64,000 nt of DNA, taken from contig OY969556.1 in assembly GCA_963701015.1 (NCBI GenBank), positions 2,108,001 to 2,172,000 on the forward strand, read 5' to 3'. The notes under the pieces are model-generated. The model saw only the letters and a program-made list of their open reading frames with translations. It did not search any database and had not been told where the DNA came from. This DNA is from MFD09286-c1 sp963701015. GTDB lineage: Bacteria > Bacteroidota > Bacteroidia > Bacteroidales > DTGW01. Positions 52,474-61,150 of the stretch are shown piece by piece (within the stretch, counting starts at the first letter, position 1; every line of letters starts with the position of its first letter). Made by a program: the position numbers and the translations under genes.

Positions 52474-53598
52474 TTGGAAACCAAAGAAAATATAATAGTT
52501 CAGGAAAAATCTGATGAGTTTATCATCAATATTGGACCGCAACACCCATCTACACATGGTGTTTTGCATTTACAAATTAAACTTGATGGTGAACAAATAA
52601 TTCATATTGAACCCAATTTGGGTTTTATTCACCGTGGAATTGAAAAAATTTGTGAATCGCTTGGTTATAAACAATTCATATATCTTACAAGCCGAATGGA
52701 TTATTTATCAGCACACATGAATAATCAGGCCTGTTCTTTGGTTATTGAAAAGGCTGCAAAAATTGAAGTACCAGAAAGGGCAAAGGCCATACGTATTTTA
52801 ATGTGCGAACTTACAAGGCTTGCTTCACACCAATTGTGGTGGGGTTGCATGGGTTTAGATTTAGGTGCAGTTTCTCCATTCTTTTATGCTTTCCGCGAAC
52901 GCGAGGAAATTTTGGAAATTTTTGAAGAAACTTGTGGAACAAGACTTACAATGAATTACATAACACCCGGTGGCGTTATGAACGATATTGATAAGGATTT
53001 TATACGAAAAGTCAAAGAATTGGTAAGCCAGTTTAAAGTCAACATTAATGAATATCATGAATTGCTTACAGGCAACAAAATATTTCAGGCACGTACAAAA
53101 GGTATTGGTCATTTATCAAAAGAAGATGCTATTTCTTTGGCTTGTACGGGTCCGGTTGCAAGAGCATCAGGAGTAAGCTGCGATGTTCGTAAATTAAATC
53201 CTTACGATGGTTATGAAAAACTTGATTTTAAAGAAATAATTTCAGAAGGTGGCGACTGCTTTGCCCGTTATTTGGTGCGAATTGAAGAAATGAAACAATC
53301 CATGGCAATTATTGACCAATTGATTGATAATATTCCTTCGGGTGATTATCGAACCAAATTAAAAGGTGTTTTAAAACTTCCTGTTGGGGAATATTTTCAG
53401 AGTGTTGAAACTGCCCGTGGCGAATTTGGTGTTTATATTGTGAGTGATGGCACAAGTAAACCTTATCGAGTAAAATTCAGGACTCCAAATTTTTCGAACC
53501 TTGGAGCATTAGTACCATCAGCAACTGGTGGAAAAATTGGTGATCTGGTTGCAATCATGTCTACATTGGATTTAATTATTCCGGACATCGACAGGTAG
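52474..53598 (+). CDS. nuoD: NADH-quinone oxidoreductase subunit D
   Basis: A protein of 374 residues with a TTG start at 52474; no ATG is available at the right place. INIGPQHPSTHGVLHLQIKL is the quinone-site loop with the conserved His, followed by GFIHRGIEKICESL, LWWGCMGLDLGAVSPFFY and the C-terminal DLVAIMSTLDLIIPDIDR. It is the 49-kDa subunit at the quinone site with NuoB. Confidence 0.96.
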   Translation: METKENIIVQEKSDEFIINIGPQHPSTHGVLHLQIKLDGEQIIHIEPNLGFIHRGIEKICESLGYKQFIYLTSRMDYLSAHMNNQACSLVIEKAAKIEVPERAKAIRILMCELTRLASHQLWWGCMGLDLGAVSPFFYAFREREEILEIFEETCGTRLTMNYITPGGVMNDIDKDFIRKVKELVSQFKVNINEYHELLTGNKIFQARTKGIGHLSKEDAISLACTGPVARASGVSCDVRKLNPYDGYEKLDFKEIISEGGDCFARYLVRIEEMKQSMAIIDQLIDNIPSGDYRTKLKGVLKLPVGEYFQSVETARGEFGVYIVSDGTSKPYRVKFRTPNFSNLGALVPSATGGKIGDLVAIMSTLDLIIPDIDR

Positions 53599-53602
53599 AA
53601 AT

Positions 53603-53637
53603 GAGTAAGGAGTTAAAAGTTAAGAGTTAAGAGTCAA
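53603..53637. repeat. Heptamer repeat tract x5 between nuoD and nuoH
   Basis: GAGTAAG, GAGTTAA, AAGTTAA, GAGTTAA, GAGTCAA in register, in the 122-bp nuoD-nuoH gap. Same period as the nuoC-nuoD tract. Confidence 0.85.
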
Positions 53638-53720
53638 ATGCTTTTGAAAAATATTATGAATAAATTTTTTAGATTTTAATTAGCACATAAATACATCGAA
53701 AAATTAGCACATTAAGATTT

Positions 53721-54797
53721 ATGTATCATACTTTCAACGTTACACATTGGATTCATTTAAAATTATTTGCCCTTTTAGGTTCAACAGGTGCATTTTTATC
53801 AGAACTGGTAATTGCCGGGATTTTAATGATTTTATTAGTTGTTGTAATGGCAGTAATAATGATTTACATGGAACGTAAAATTGCTGCGTTAATGCAACTT
53901 CGTTTAGGCCCAATGCGCGTGGGTTTTTGGGGGACATTACAAGCCTTTGCCGATGTATTCAAACTATTGTTAAAAGAATGTTTAACTCCTACTGGTGCCG
54001 ATAAGTTTCTATTCAGTTTAGCTCCGTTTATCGTGCTTACAGTAAGTTTTCTGGCATTTGCACCAGTTTCGTTTGCACCGGGAATTCAAATGTGGGATAC
54101 AAATATTGGAATTCTTTATATAACGGCAGTTTCATCTATTGGTGTAATCGGAATTTTAATGGCTGGTTGGTCAAGCAATAACAAATACTCGTTACTCGGC
54201 GCTATGCGAAGTGGTGCTCAAATTGTCAGCTATGAACTTTCTGCCGGGCTTTCATTATTAACAATTATAGTTATGTGTGGAAGCCTTTCAACCCGTGAAA
54301 TTATTCTTTCTCAAGCAGATGGATGGTGGATTTTTAAAGGACATATTCCGGCAATTATAGCATTTTTAATATTTGCAATTGCAAGTACTGCCGAACTTAA
54401 CCGTGCACCTTTCGATTTAGCTGAAGCAGAACAGGAGCTAACTGCAGGTTTTCATACCGAATATTCAGGAATGCAATTCGCCATGTTTTTTCTGGCTGAA
54501 TATACCAATATGTTTATAGTTTCTATTGTTGGTACAACATTATTCCTGGGAGGATGGATGCCTTTACATATTGGCGGGCTGGCTTCATTTAATCATGCAA
54601 TGGATTATATCCCGCATTTGGTTTGGTTTTTCGGGAAAGTATTCGTAAGTATTTTTGTAATTATTTGGTTCCGTTGGACATTTCCACGCATGCGAATTGA
54701 CCAACTGTTGCATCTTGAATGGAAATTTTTGTTGCCAATAAGTATGGTAAATCTTTTACTTGCAGCTTTTATAACATTAATGAAATGGCACTTTTAA
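53721..54797 (+). CDS. nuoH: NADH-quinone oxidoreductase subunit H
   Basis: A protein of 358 residues with eight membrane helices. MERKIAALMQLRLGPMRVGF, AELNRAPFDLAEAEQELTAG with conserved acidic residues and RWTFPRMRIDQLLHLEWKFL are signature segments. It joins the hydrophilic arm to the membrane arm and forms the quinone tunnel. No nuoE, nuoF or nuoG lies between nuoD and nuoH. Confidence 0.96.
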   Translation: MYHTFNVTHWIHLKLFALLGSTGAFLSELVIAGILMILLVVVMAVIMIYMERKIAALMQLRLGPMRVGFWGTLQAFADVFKLLLKECLTPTGADKFLFSLAPFIVLTVSFLAFAPVSFAPGIQMWDTNIGILYITAVSSIGVIGILMAGWSSNNKYSLLGAMRSGAQIVSYELSAGLSLLTIIVMCGSLSTREIILSQADGWWIFKGHIPAIIAFLIFAIASTAELNRAPFDLAEAEQELTAGFHTEYSGMQFAMFFLAEYTNMFIVSIVGTTLFLGGWMPLHIGGLASFNHAMDYIPHLVWFFGKVFVSIFVIIWFRWTFPRMRIDQLLHLEWKFLLPISMVNLLLAAFITLMKWHF

Positions 54798-54804
54798 TTT
54801 AATT

Positions 54805-55296
54805 TTGATGAATTCCGCAATTCGATATATAAGTAGTATTTATAATGCCGTAAGTTCCTTTATAAATGGAATGAAACTTACTGGCAATTCTTTTATTTCA
54901 CCTAGAAAAATTTTAACACAACAATATCCGGAAAATAAGAAAACCCTGTATATTCCAAATAAATTTAGAGCACAGGTTACTCTTCCGCATGACGAAAATA
55001 ATGAACATAAATGTACTGGTTGTACACTTTGTGAAAAGGCTTGTCCAAATGGTTCAATTCAAATAATTACTGCAGTTGATGATTTAGGTGAAGGAAAAAC
55101 CAAAAAAAGATTGGATAAATGGGTATATAATTTAGGTATGTGTACATTTTGTAACCAGTGTATTGAGGCCTGTCCGAGTGATGCAATTATTATGAGCAAC
55201 AAATTTGAAAATAGCGTTTATAATAAAGACACGTTAATTTATTTGTTGAATAATCCGGGTTCAAAACTTAAAGAAAAAGAGAAAGAAAACAAATGA
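54805..55296 (+). CDS. nuoI: NADH-quinone oxidoreductase subunit I
   Basis: A protein of 163 residues with two [4Fe-4S] motifs, CTGCTLCEKACP and CTFCNQCIEACP (N6a, N6b). The N-terminus is an amphipathic helix on the membrane surface. It is the entry point for electrons when NuoEFG are absent. It lies 8 bp after nuoH and overlaps nuoJ by 4 bp. Confidence 0.95.
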   Translation: MMNSAIRYISSIYNAVSSFINGMKLTGNSFISPRKILTQQYPENKKTLYIPNKFRAQVTLPHDENNEHKCTGCTLCEKACPNGSIQIITAVDDLGEGKTKKRLDKWVYNLGMCTFCNQCIEACPSDAIIMSNKFENSVYNKDTLIYLLNNPGSKLKEKEKENK

Positions 55297-55817
55297 GTGC
55301 AACCTCTGTAATATTTTATATCCTTGCTGCTTTAGTACTTACATTTGGAGCGCTAACAGTTTTTTCGCGCCATATATTTCGTGCTGCAGTATTTCTACTG
55401 TTGAGTTTAATTGGAATTGCCGGTATATATATACTTATGGAAATGGATTTTATAGCTGCAATTCAAATTATTGTATATGTTGGTGGTATTGTGGTTTTAA
55501 TAATATTTTCAATATTCCTGACGCATCAGGCGGGTGAAAAACTTAAGCCGCAACGACCAATTCGAATATTTTTAGGAACTTTATTGTCAGTTGCCGGACT
55601 CGCTTTTACAACCTGGATAATTATGGAAAACCAGTTTATCCCTACAAAAGAACCAGCAATTGAAAATTCAGTAAGAACAATTGGAAGATTTTTGCTCGAT
55701 TATAAATCACATGGTTATGTTTTTCCTTTTGAAGTAATAAGTATTTTATTGCTTGCTGCTTTAATTGGTAGTATTGTTATAGCTATGAAAGATAAAAAAG
55801 AAGATATTTCAATATAA
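55293..55817 (+). CDS. nuoJ: NADH-quinone oxidoreductase subunit J
   Basis: A protein of 174 residues with five membrane helices. ILMEMDFIAAIQIIVYVGGI with the conserved Glu/Asp region is typical of NuoJ. It couples quinone chemistry to proton movement. 44 bp separate it from nuoK. Confidence 0.94.
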   Translation: MSATSVIFYILAALVLTFGALTVFSRHIFRAAVFLLLSLIGIAGIYILMEMDFIAAIQIIVYVGGIVVLIIFSIFLTHQAGEKLKPQRPIRIFLGTLLSVAGLAFTTWIIMENQFIPTKEPAIENSVRTIGRFLLDYKSHGYVFPFEVISILLLAALIGSIVIAMKDKKEDISI

Positions 55818-55861
55818 ATAATTTGCTAATTGGAATATTTAATTATATAAAATTTTAAAAA

Positions 55862-56176
55862 ATGAACGGAGTTCCATTGTTGCATATTCTTATATTAAGC
55901 TCCACATTATTTTTTCTTGGCATATATGGTTTTTTTACCCGGAAGAATTTAGTTACCATGTTAATGTCAGTTGAGCTTATTTTGAATAGCGTTAATATAA
56001 ATTTTATAGCTTTTAATAAATATTTATACCCACATCAAATGGAAGGTATTTTCTTTACATTATTTATTATAGCTATTGCTGCTGCTGAGGTATCACTAGC
56101 AATTGCAATAATAATAAATTTATATAGAAAGTTCAACACGATAGATATTGATGATACAAATACAATGAAATATTAA
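55862..56176 (+). CDS. nuoK: NADH-quinone oxidoreductase subunit K
   Basis: A protein of 104 residues with three membrane helices, with the two conserved Glu residues in VTMLMSVELILNSVNINF and AIAAAEVSLAIAIIINLY. It is followed after 3 bp by nuoL. Confidence 0.96.
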   Translation: MNGVPLLHILILSSTLFFLGIYGFFTRKNLVTMLMSVELILNSVNINFIAFNKYLYPHQMEGIFFTLFIIAIAAAEVSLAIAIIINLYRKFNTIDIDDTNTMKY

Positions 56177-56179
56177 AAT

Positions 56180-58114
56180 ATGACTTACGATATTGCATCA
56201 TTATTAATAGTATTACTACCGGTTTTCAGCTTTGTATTGCTGGCTGTTTTTGGTAAAAATATCAAATACGAACTTTCAGGTAAAATTGGAACCTTAATTC
56301 TGATTATTACTGCTATTCTGGCGTTATATACTGCTTATGGTTATTTTTTTCAATTCGGAAAGGAAAATGGTTCGTACGTGAAACATATTGTTTTGCAAAT
56401 GCAATGGTTACGGTTTAACGAAAATCTTTCCATTGATATGGGTATTGTTCTTGACCCCATTTCAGTAATGATGTTGGTTGTTATCAGCTTTATTTCAGCT
56501 ATGGTTCACATTTATAGCTTGAATTATATGCATGGCGAAGAACGCTTCAGGACATATTATGCTTATTTGGCATTATTTACATTTTCAATGCTCGGACTTG
56601 TTGTTTCGGTAAACCTTTTTCAAATGTATATTTTTTGGGAACTGGTTGGCGTTTCGTCCTTTCTACTCATTGGTTTTTATTATAAAAAGCCATCTGCAAT
56701 AGCTGCAGCCAAAAAAGCATTTATTGTTACACGCTTTGCCGATTTGGGATTTTTAGTAGGTATTTTAATGTTAAGTTATGGTGCCAAAACACTTGATTTT
56801 TTTACTTTAATTGAAAGATTAACACAACCAGGTTCATCATATCTTGCAACGTTTGCAGGAGGTACATTTTTAGGATTATCAACATTATCCTGGGCTTTAC
56901 TTTTAATTTTTGCAGGTGGGGCCGGAAAATCTGCCATGTTTCCGTTACACATTTGGTTGCCCGATGCAATGGAAGGGCCTACGCCAGTTTCAGCATTAAT
57001 TCATGCTGCAACAATGGTAGTGGCTGGTGTATTTTTGGTTGCACGTTTATTTCCAATATTTGCAATCTCAGCACCACAGGCGCTTGAAATTGTTGGTTAT
57101 ATAGGTGCTTTTACTGCAATATTTGCAGCCGTTATAGCTTGTACACAAACTGATATTAAGCGTGTTTTGGCCTATTCTACAATATCACAAATAGCCTTTA
57201 TGATGTTCGCTTTAGGTTTTGCCGGGAGAGGTTTAGGAAACAACGAAGGATTTACTGCTTCTATGTTTCATTTATTTACACATGCTTTCTTTAAAGCCTT
57301 ACTATTTTTAGGTGCCGGTGCAATTATTCATGCTGTACATAGCAACGAAATGAGTGATATGGGCGGATTGAGAAAATCATTGCCTATAACACACTTTACA
57401 TTTTTAATGGCTTGTCTTGCTATTTCAGGAATTCCACCTTTTGCAGGATTTTTCAGTAAGGAAGCAATCCTTTCTGCAGTGAATAAAGAAAATACTTTTG
57501 TTTTTTATGCCGAAGTTTTCGCCAGCGCTTTAACAAGCTTTTATATGTTCCGTTTGTATTTTATGATTTTCTGGAACAAAAAAATTGAAGGCCATCAACA
57601 TAATCATGAAAAAGGTTTATGGGCAATGAATATCCCACTTTTAATACTTGCAACCGGGGCTATTTTTGCGGGCTTTATACCATTTGGAAATTTTGTCAGT
57701 GCTGATGGTTTTGTAACTGAATTACATTCGAATATTGCGTTTTCTATATTGCCTGTGTCTGGTGCATTAATAGCAATTATAATTGCAGCTATATTATATA
57801 AAAATCAAAACGGACTTCCTCAAAAATTGACTGTTATTTTGGGGGCTTTTTATAAATGGGCATACCATAAGTTTTATATTGATGAAATTTATATTTTCAT
57901 AACACAAAAAATAATTTTTAATTTAATCGGTCGCCCGGCAGCATGGTTCGACAAAAATATTGTCAATGGTATGATAAATGGTTCAGCAACTATAACCGGA
58001 GGATTTTCAAAAAGTATAAAAGGTATGCAGAGTGGACGTTTACAAGGTTATACCATGTATTTTTTAGGGGGAATATTACTTATTACTTTTCTTTTGGTAA
58101 TAAAATTTATATAG
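56180..58114 (+). CDS. nuoL: NADH-quinone oxidoreductase subunit L
   Basis: A protein of 644 residues, the antiporter-like subunit with the long lateral helix. FWELVGVSSFLLIGFYYKKP, AGKSAMFPLHIWLPDAMEGP, VSALIHAATMVVAGVFLVAR and CTQTDIKRVLAYSTISQIAF carry the conserved Glu, Lys and His of the proton channel. The C-terminal helix HL and last helix follow. Full length. Confidence 0.96.
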   Translation: MTYDIASLLIVLLPVFSFVLLAVFGKNIKYELSGKIGTLILIITAILALYTAYGYFFQFGKENGSYVKHIVLQMQWLRFNENLSIDMGIVLDPISVMMLVVISFISAMVHIYSLNYMHGEERFRTYYAYLALFTFSMLGLVVSVNLFQMYIFWELVGVSSFLLIGFYYKKPSAIAAAKKAFIVTRFADLGFLVGILMLSYGAKTLDFFTLIERLTQPGSSYLATFAGGTFLGLSTLSWALLLIFAGGAGKSAMFPLHIWLPDAMEGPTPVSALIHAATMVVAGVFLVARLFPIFAISAPQALEIVGYIGAFTAIFAAVIACTQTDIKRVLAYSTISQIAFMMFALGFAGRGLGNNEGFTASMFHLFTHAFFKALLFLGAGAIIHAVHSNEMSDMGGLRKSLPITHFTFLMACLAISGIPPFAGFFSKEAILSAVNKENTFVFYAEVFASALTSFYMFRLYFMIFWNKKIEGHQHNHEKGLWAMNIPLLILATGAIFAGFIPFGNFVSADGFVTELHSNIAFSILPVSGALIAIIIAAILYKNQNGLPQKLTVILGAFYKWAYHKFYIDEIYIFITQKIIFNLIGRPAAWFDKNIVNGMINGSATITGGFSKSIKGMQSGRLQGYTMYFLGGILLITFLLVIKFI

Positions 58115-58120
58115 AATAGA

Positions 58121-59614
58121 ATGGATAAATTGACCATATTACTTATTATTCCAATTATTACAGCTATAGGGATAATTATTTCAAAGAAAGAAAATGCTAT
58201 TAAAATTATTGCATTAACCGGAAGCATTATTCAACTTATATATTCAGGATGGATTACTGTTTCATATATATTATACCGAAGTGCAGGCATAAAACCAACA
58301 ATGTTGTTTGGCAATTCAGTTAGCTGGTTTGCACCTTTACATATTTTTTATAGGACAGGTGTTGATGGAATTTCGCTTACAATGATTGTACTAACAGCTA
58401 TGGTTGTTGTAGCTGGTATATTGGTTTCATGGAACATTAAAAAACAAATTAAAGAATTCTTTTTCCTCATCACTTTGCTCAGTTTAGGGGCTTATGGATT
58501 TTTTATTTCGACCGATTTATTTTTAATGTTCTTCTTTCTTGAACTTGCTGTAATTCCTAAGTATTTGCTTATTGGTGTTTGGGGAAGCGGTAAAAAAGAT
58601 TACAGTGCAATGAAACTTGCGTTGATGCTTATGGCGGGTTCTGCATTGGTTTTTTTAGGAATAGTAGGTTTAAATTTATTTTCCGGGCATTACGGAAATA
58701 CCAGTACCTGGGACCTTCAACAACTATCGCATATTAAATTACCATTACGAGTACAGGAAGTTCTATATATTTTAATATTCACGGGATTTGGCGTTTTCAC
58801 GGCTCTATTTCCTTTTCATACCTGGGCGCCCGACGGACACTCCTCAGCTCCCACAGCAGCTTCAATGTTTTTGGCAGGTATATCGATGAAATTAGGTGGA
58901 TACGGTTGTTTACGGGTTGCAACTTATTTATTGCCCGATGCAGCTAACCAGTTGTCATGGATTTTTATCGTTTTGGCCTCAATTGCAATAATTTATGGCG
59001 CTTTTGCCACTATGATGCAGAAAGATTTAAAATACATGAACGCATATTCATCTGTTAGTCATTGTGGTTTTGTGATACTTGGAATTGCTATGTTAACAAA
59101 AGTTGCAATAATGGGGGCCGTGATGCAGATGGTTTCACATGGGATTATGACAGCACTTTTCTTTGCTGCAATTGGAATGATATATGACCGTGCACATACA
59201 CGACAGGCCGACGAATTGGGCGGTATGTTGAAACAAATCCCATTTATTGGCTCTGCTTTTATAGTTGCAGGTTTATGTTCTTTGGGATTACCAGGCTTTA
59301 GTGGATTTGTTTCCGAAATGACAGTATTTATTGGTTCATGGGAACGAACTGGCATATTTTACCGAATAGCAACCATACTTGCCTGTGCATCAATAGTTGT
59401 AACAGCTGTATATATATTACGTGCAATTGGAAAAGCAATTTGGGGTACAATTAAAAATAAAGAATTTGAACATTTTACCGATGCAACCTGGAGTGAAAAA
59501 GCAGCTTCGGTATTATTAGTCGGAGGAATAGTTTTTATAGGTGTATTCCCTTTCTTTTTGGTTAAATTAATTGGAAACGACACTTTACATATATTTTTGG
59601 CTTTGGGAAAATAA
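58121..59614 (+). CDS. nuoM: NADH-quinone oxidoreductase subunit M
   Basis: A protein of 497 residues, antiporter-like. FFFLELAVIPKYLLIGVWGS has the conserved Glu, VFTALFPFHTWAPDGHSSAP the conserved Lys-equivalent region and TMMQKDLKYMNAYSSVSHCG the second Lys. It lies 6 bp after nuoL. The gap to nuoN (116 bp) contains another heptamer tract. Confidence 0.95.
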   Translation: MDKLTILLIIPIITAIGIIISKKENAIKIIALTGSIIQLIYSGWITVSYILYRSAGIKPTMLFGNSVSWFAPLHIFYRTGVDGISLTMIVLTAMVVVAGILVSWNIKKQIKEFFFLITLLSLGAYGFFISTDLFLMFFFLELAVIPKYLLIGVWGSGKKDYSAMKLALMLMAGSALVFLGIVGLNLFSGHYGNTSTWDLQQLSHIKLPLRVQEVLYILIFTGFGVFTALFPFHTWAPDGHSSAPTAASMFLAGISMKLGGYGCLRVATYLLPDAANQLSWIFIVLASIAIIYGAFATMMQKDLKYMNAYSSVSHCGFVILGIAMLTKVAIMGAVMQMVSHGIMTALFFAAIGMIYDRAHTRQADELGGMLKQIPFIGSAFIVAGLCSLGLPGFSGFVSEMTVFIGSWERTGIFYRIATILACASIVVTAVYILRAIGKAIWGTIKNKEFEHFTDATWSEKAASVLLVGGIVFIGVFPFFLVKLIGNDTLHIFLALGK

Positions 59615-59625
59615 ATTTATAAGCC

Positions 59626-59653
59626 TTTTAGGTTTTAGGTTATAGAATGAAGG
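59626..59653. repeat. Short heptamer tract x4 between nuoM and nuoN
   Basis: TTTTAGG, TTTTAGG, TTATAGA, ATGAAGG in one register. Weak alone, but the same period as the other intergenic tracts. Confidence 0.5.
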
Positions 59654-59730
59654 ATAAATTTAAATATTGAAATCATATCATCTAAATACCAAATAACCAT
59701 AATGGCATTTTTAAATATAAAATTGAACAA

Positions 59731-61140
59731 ATGAGTTTTGATGGTTTTCTTTTATTGCGTTTTGAATGGATTTTGACATTGTTAATTTTCTTCATTATCA
59801 TTTTTAAATTGAATGATTTTGATTTGAAAGCCAAATCATTTCTAAATACAATAAATATTATCCTTGCCATAAATTTTATAATTGGCTTTTTACCAATTGC
59901 AGAAGGTATTCAATTTGCCGGATTTTTTAAAACCACACATCTTGTTGTTCTTCAAAAAAATATACTGAATTTAGGTCTGTTACTTATTTCACTAACATCG
60001 TATAAATGGCTGTTAGGAAATAAAAACAGGGCTGAATTTTATATTTTAATATTAAGTAGCTTAATAGGAATGTTCACCATGCTTTCGAGCCAGCACATTT
60101 TAATGTTATATCTAGGTCTCGAAATGTCAACTATACCTTTGGCTGCCGCATCAAATTTCGATAAAAATTCAAAACGCTCCTCCGAAGCTGGTATTAAACT
60201 TATATTATCATCGGCCTTTTCAACTGGAATATTACTTTTTGGTATATCGCTATTATATGGAGCAGTTGGAAATTTAAGTTTCGACTCAGTTATAGCTAAT
60301 TTGCACCCAACTCCTTTGACATTATTTGCTTTTGTTTTAATATTAGGTGGATTTGCATTTAAGATGTCGGTTGTACCTTTTCACCTTTGGACAGCTGATG
60401 TTTATGAAGGTTCTCCTATTCCTGTGACAAATTATTTGTCAGTAATTTCAAAAGGTTCTGTAATATTTGTTTTTACAAGTGTATTATATACTTTATTCGG
60501 AAGTATGAAAGATTCCTGGTTGATAACTATTTCAATATTGTCAATGTTGAGCATGACAATTGGAAATTTATTTGCACTCCGACAGGAAAATATTAAGCGA
60601 TTGCTTGCATTTTCATCCATAACCCAGGTTGGGTTTGTTTTGGTTGGTGTTGCTGCAGCATCTGTTATAGGAATGACATCTGTTATATATTTTGTGCTTA
60701 TTTATGTAATGAGCAATATTGCTTCATTTGGTGTAATTGGAGCAATTGCCGACTCAACAGGAAAAGAAAATTTAAGTGCCTATAAAGGTTTATATAAAAC
60801 CAATCCATTCCTGGCATTGGTATTTGCAATAAGCTTGTTTTCTCTTGCCGGAATTCCACCTACTGCTGGATTCTTTGGTAAATTATTCTTGCTTACTTCT
60901 GGAATGAGCAATCATCTGTATTTATTGTTAGCAGTTGCTGCGGTAAATTTGGTAATTTCATTATACAACTATCTGCGTGTGATTAAAATTATGTTTATTG
61001 ATGAACCTGAAAGTTTTGAAATTATTGGTAGAAACAAATCATTAAATATTGCACTTACAATTTGTGTTATATCAATTTTAATTATTGGTTTTATATCTCC
61101 ATTATATAATTATATTTTCAATTTGAGTTTTGGAATGTAA
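59731..61140 (+). CDS. nuoN: NADH-quinone oxidoreductase subunit N
   Basis: A protein of 469 residues, antiporter-like. LMLYLGLEMSTIPLAAASNF, MSVVPFHLWTADVYEGSPIP and RQENIKRLLAFSSITQVGFV are signature segments with Glu and Lys of the channel. It is the last subunit of the cluster and ends 11 bp before the convergent GT39 gene. Confidence 0.95.
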   Translation: MSFDGFLLLRFEWILTLLIFFIIIFKLNDFDLKAKSFLNTINIILAINFIIGFLPIAEGIQFAGFFKTTHLVVLQKNILNLGLLLISLTSYKWLLGNKNRAEFYILILSSLIGMFTMLSSQHILMLYLGLEMSTIPLAAASNFDKNSKRSSEAGIKLILSSAFSTGILLFGISLLYGAVGNLSFDSVIANLHPTPLTLFAFVLILGGFAFKMSVVPFHLWTADVYEGSPIPVTNYLSVISKGSVIFVFTSVLYTLFGSMKDSWLITISILSMLSMTIGNLFALRQENIKRLLAFSSITQVGFVLVGVAAASVIGMTSVIYFVLIYVMSNIASFGVIGAIADSTGKENLSAYKGLYKTNPFLALVFAISLFSLAGIPPTAGFFGKLFLLTSGMSNHLYLLLAVAAVNLVISLYNYLRVIKIMFIDEPESFEIIGRNKSLNIALTICVISILIIGFISPLYNYIFNLSFGM

Positions 61141-61150
61141 TTATTCATGT

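Noticed and set aside
59059..59583. Two minus-strand open frames
   Set aside because: Both lie inside nuoM and show only the reverse of membrane-helix codons.
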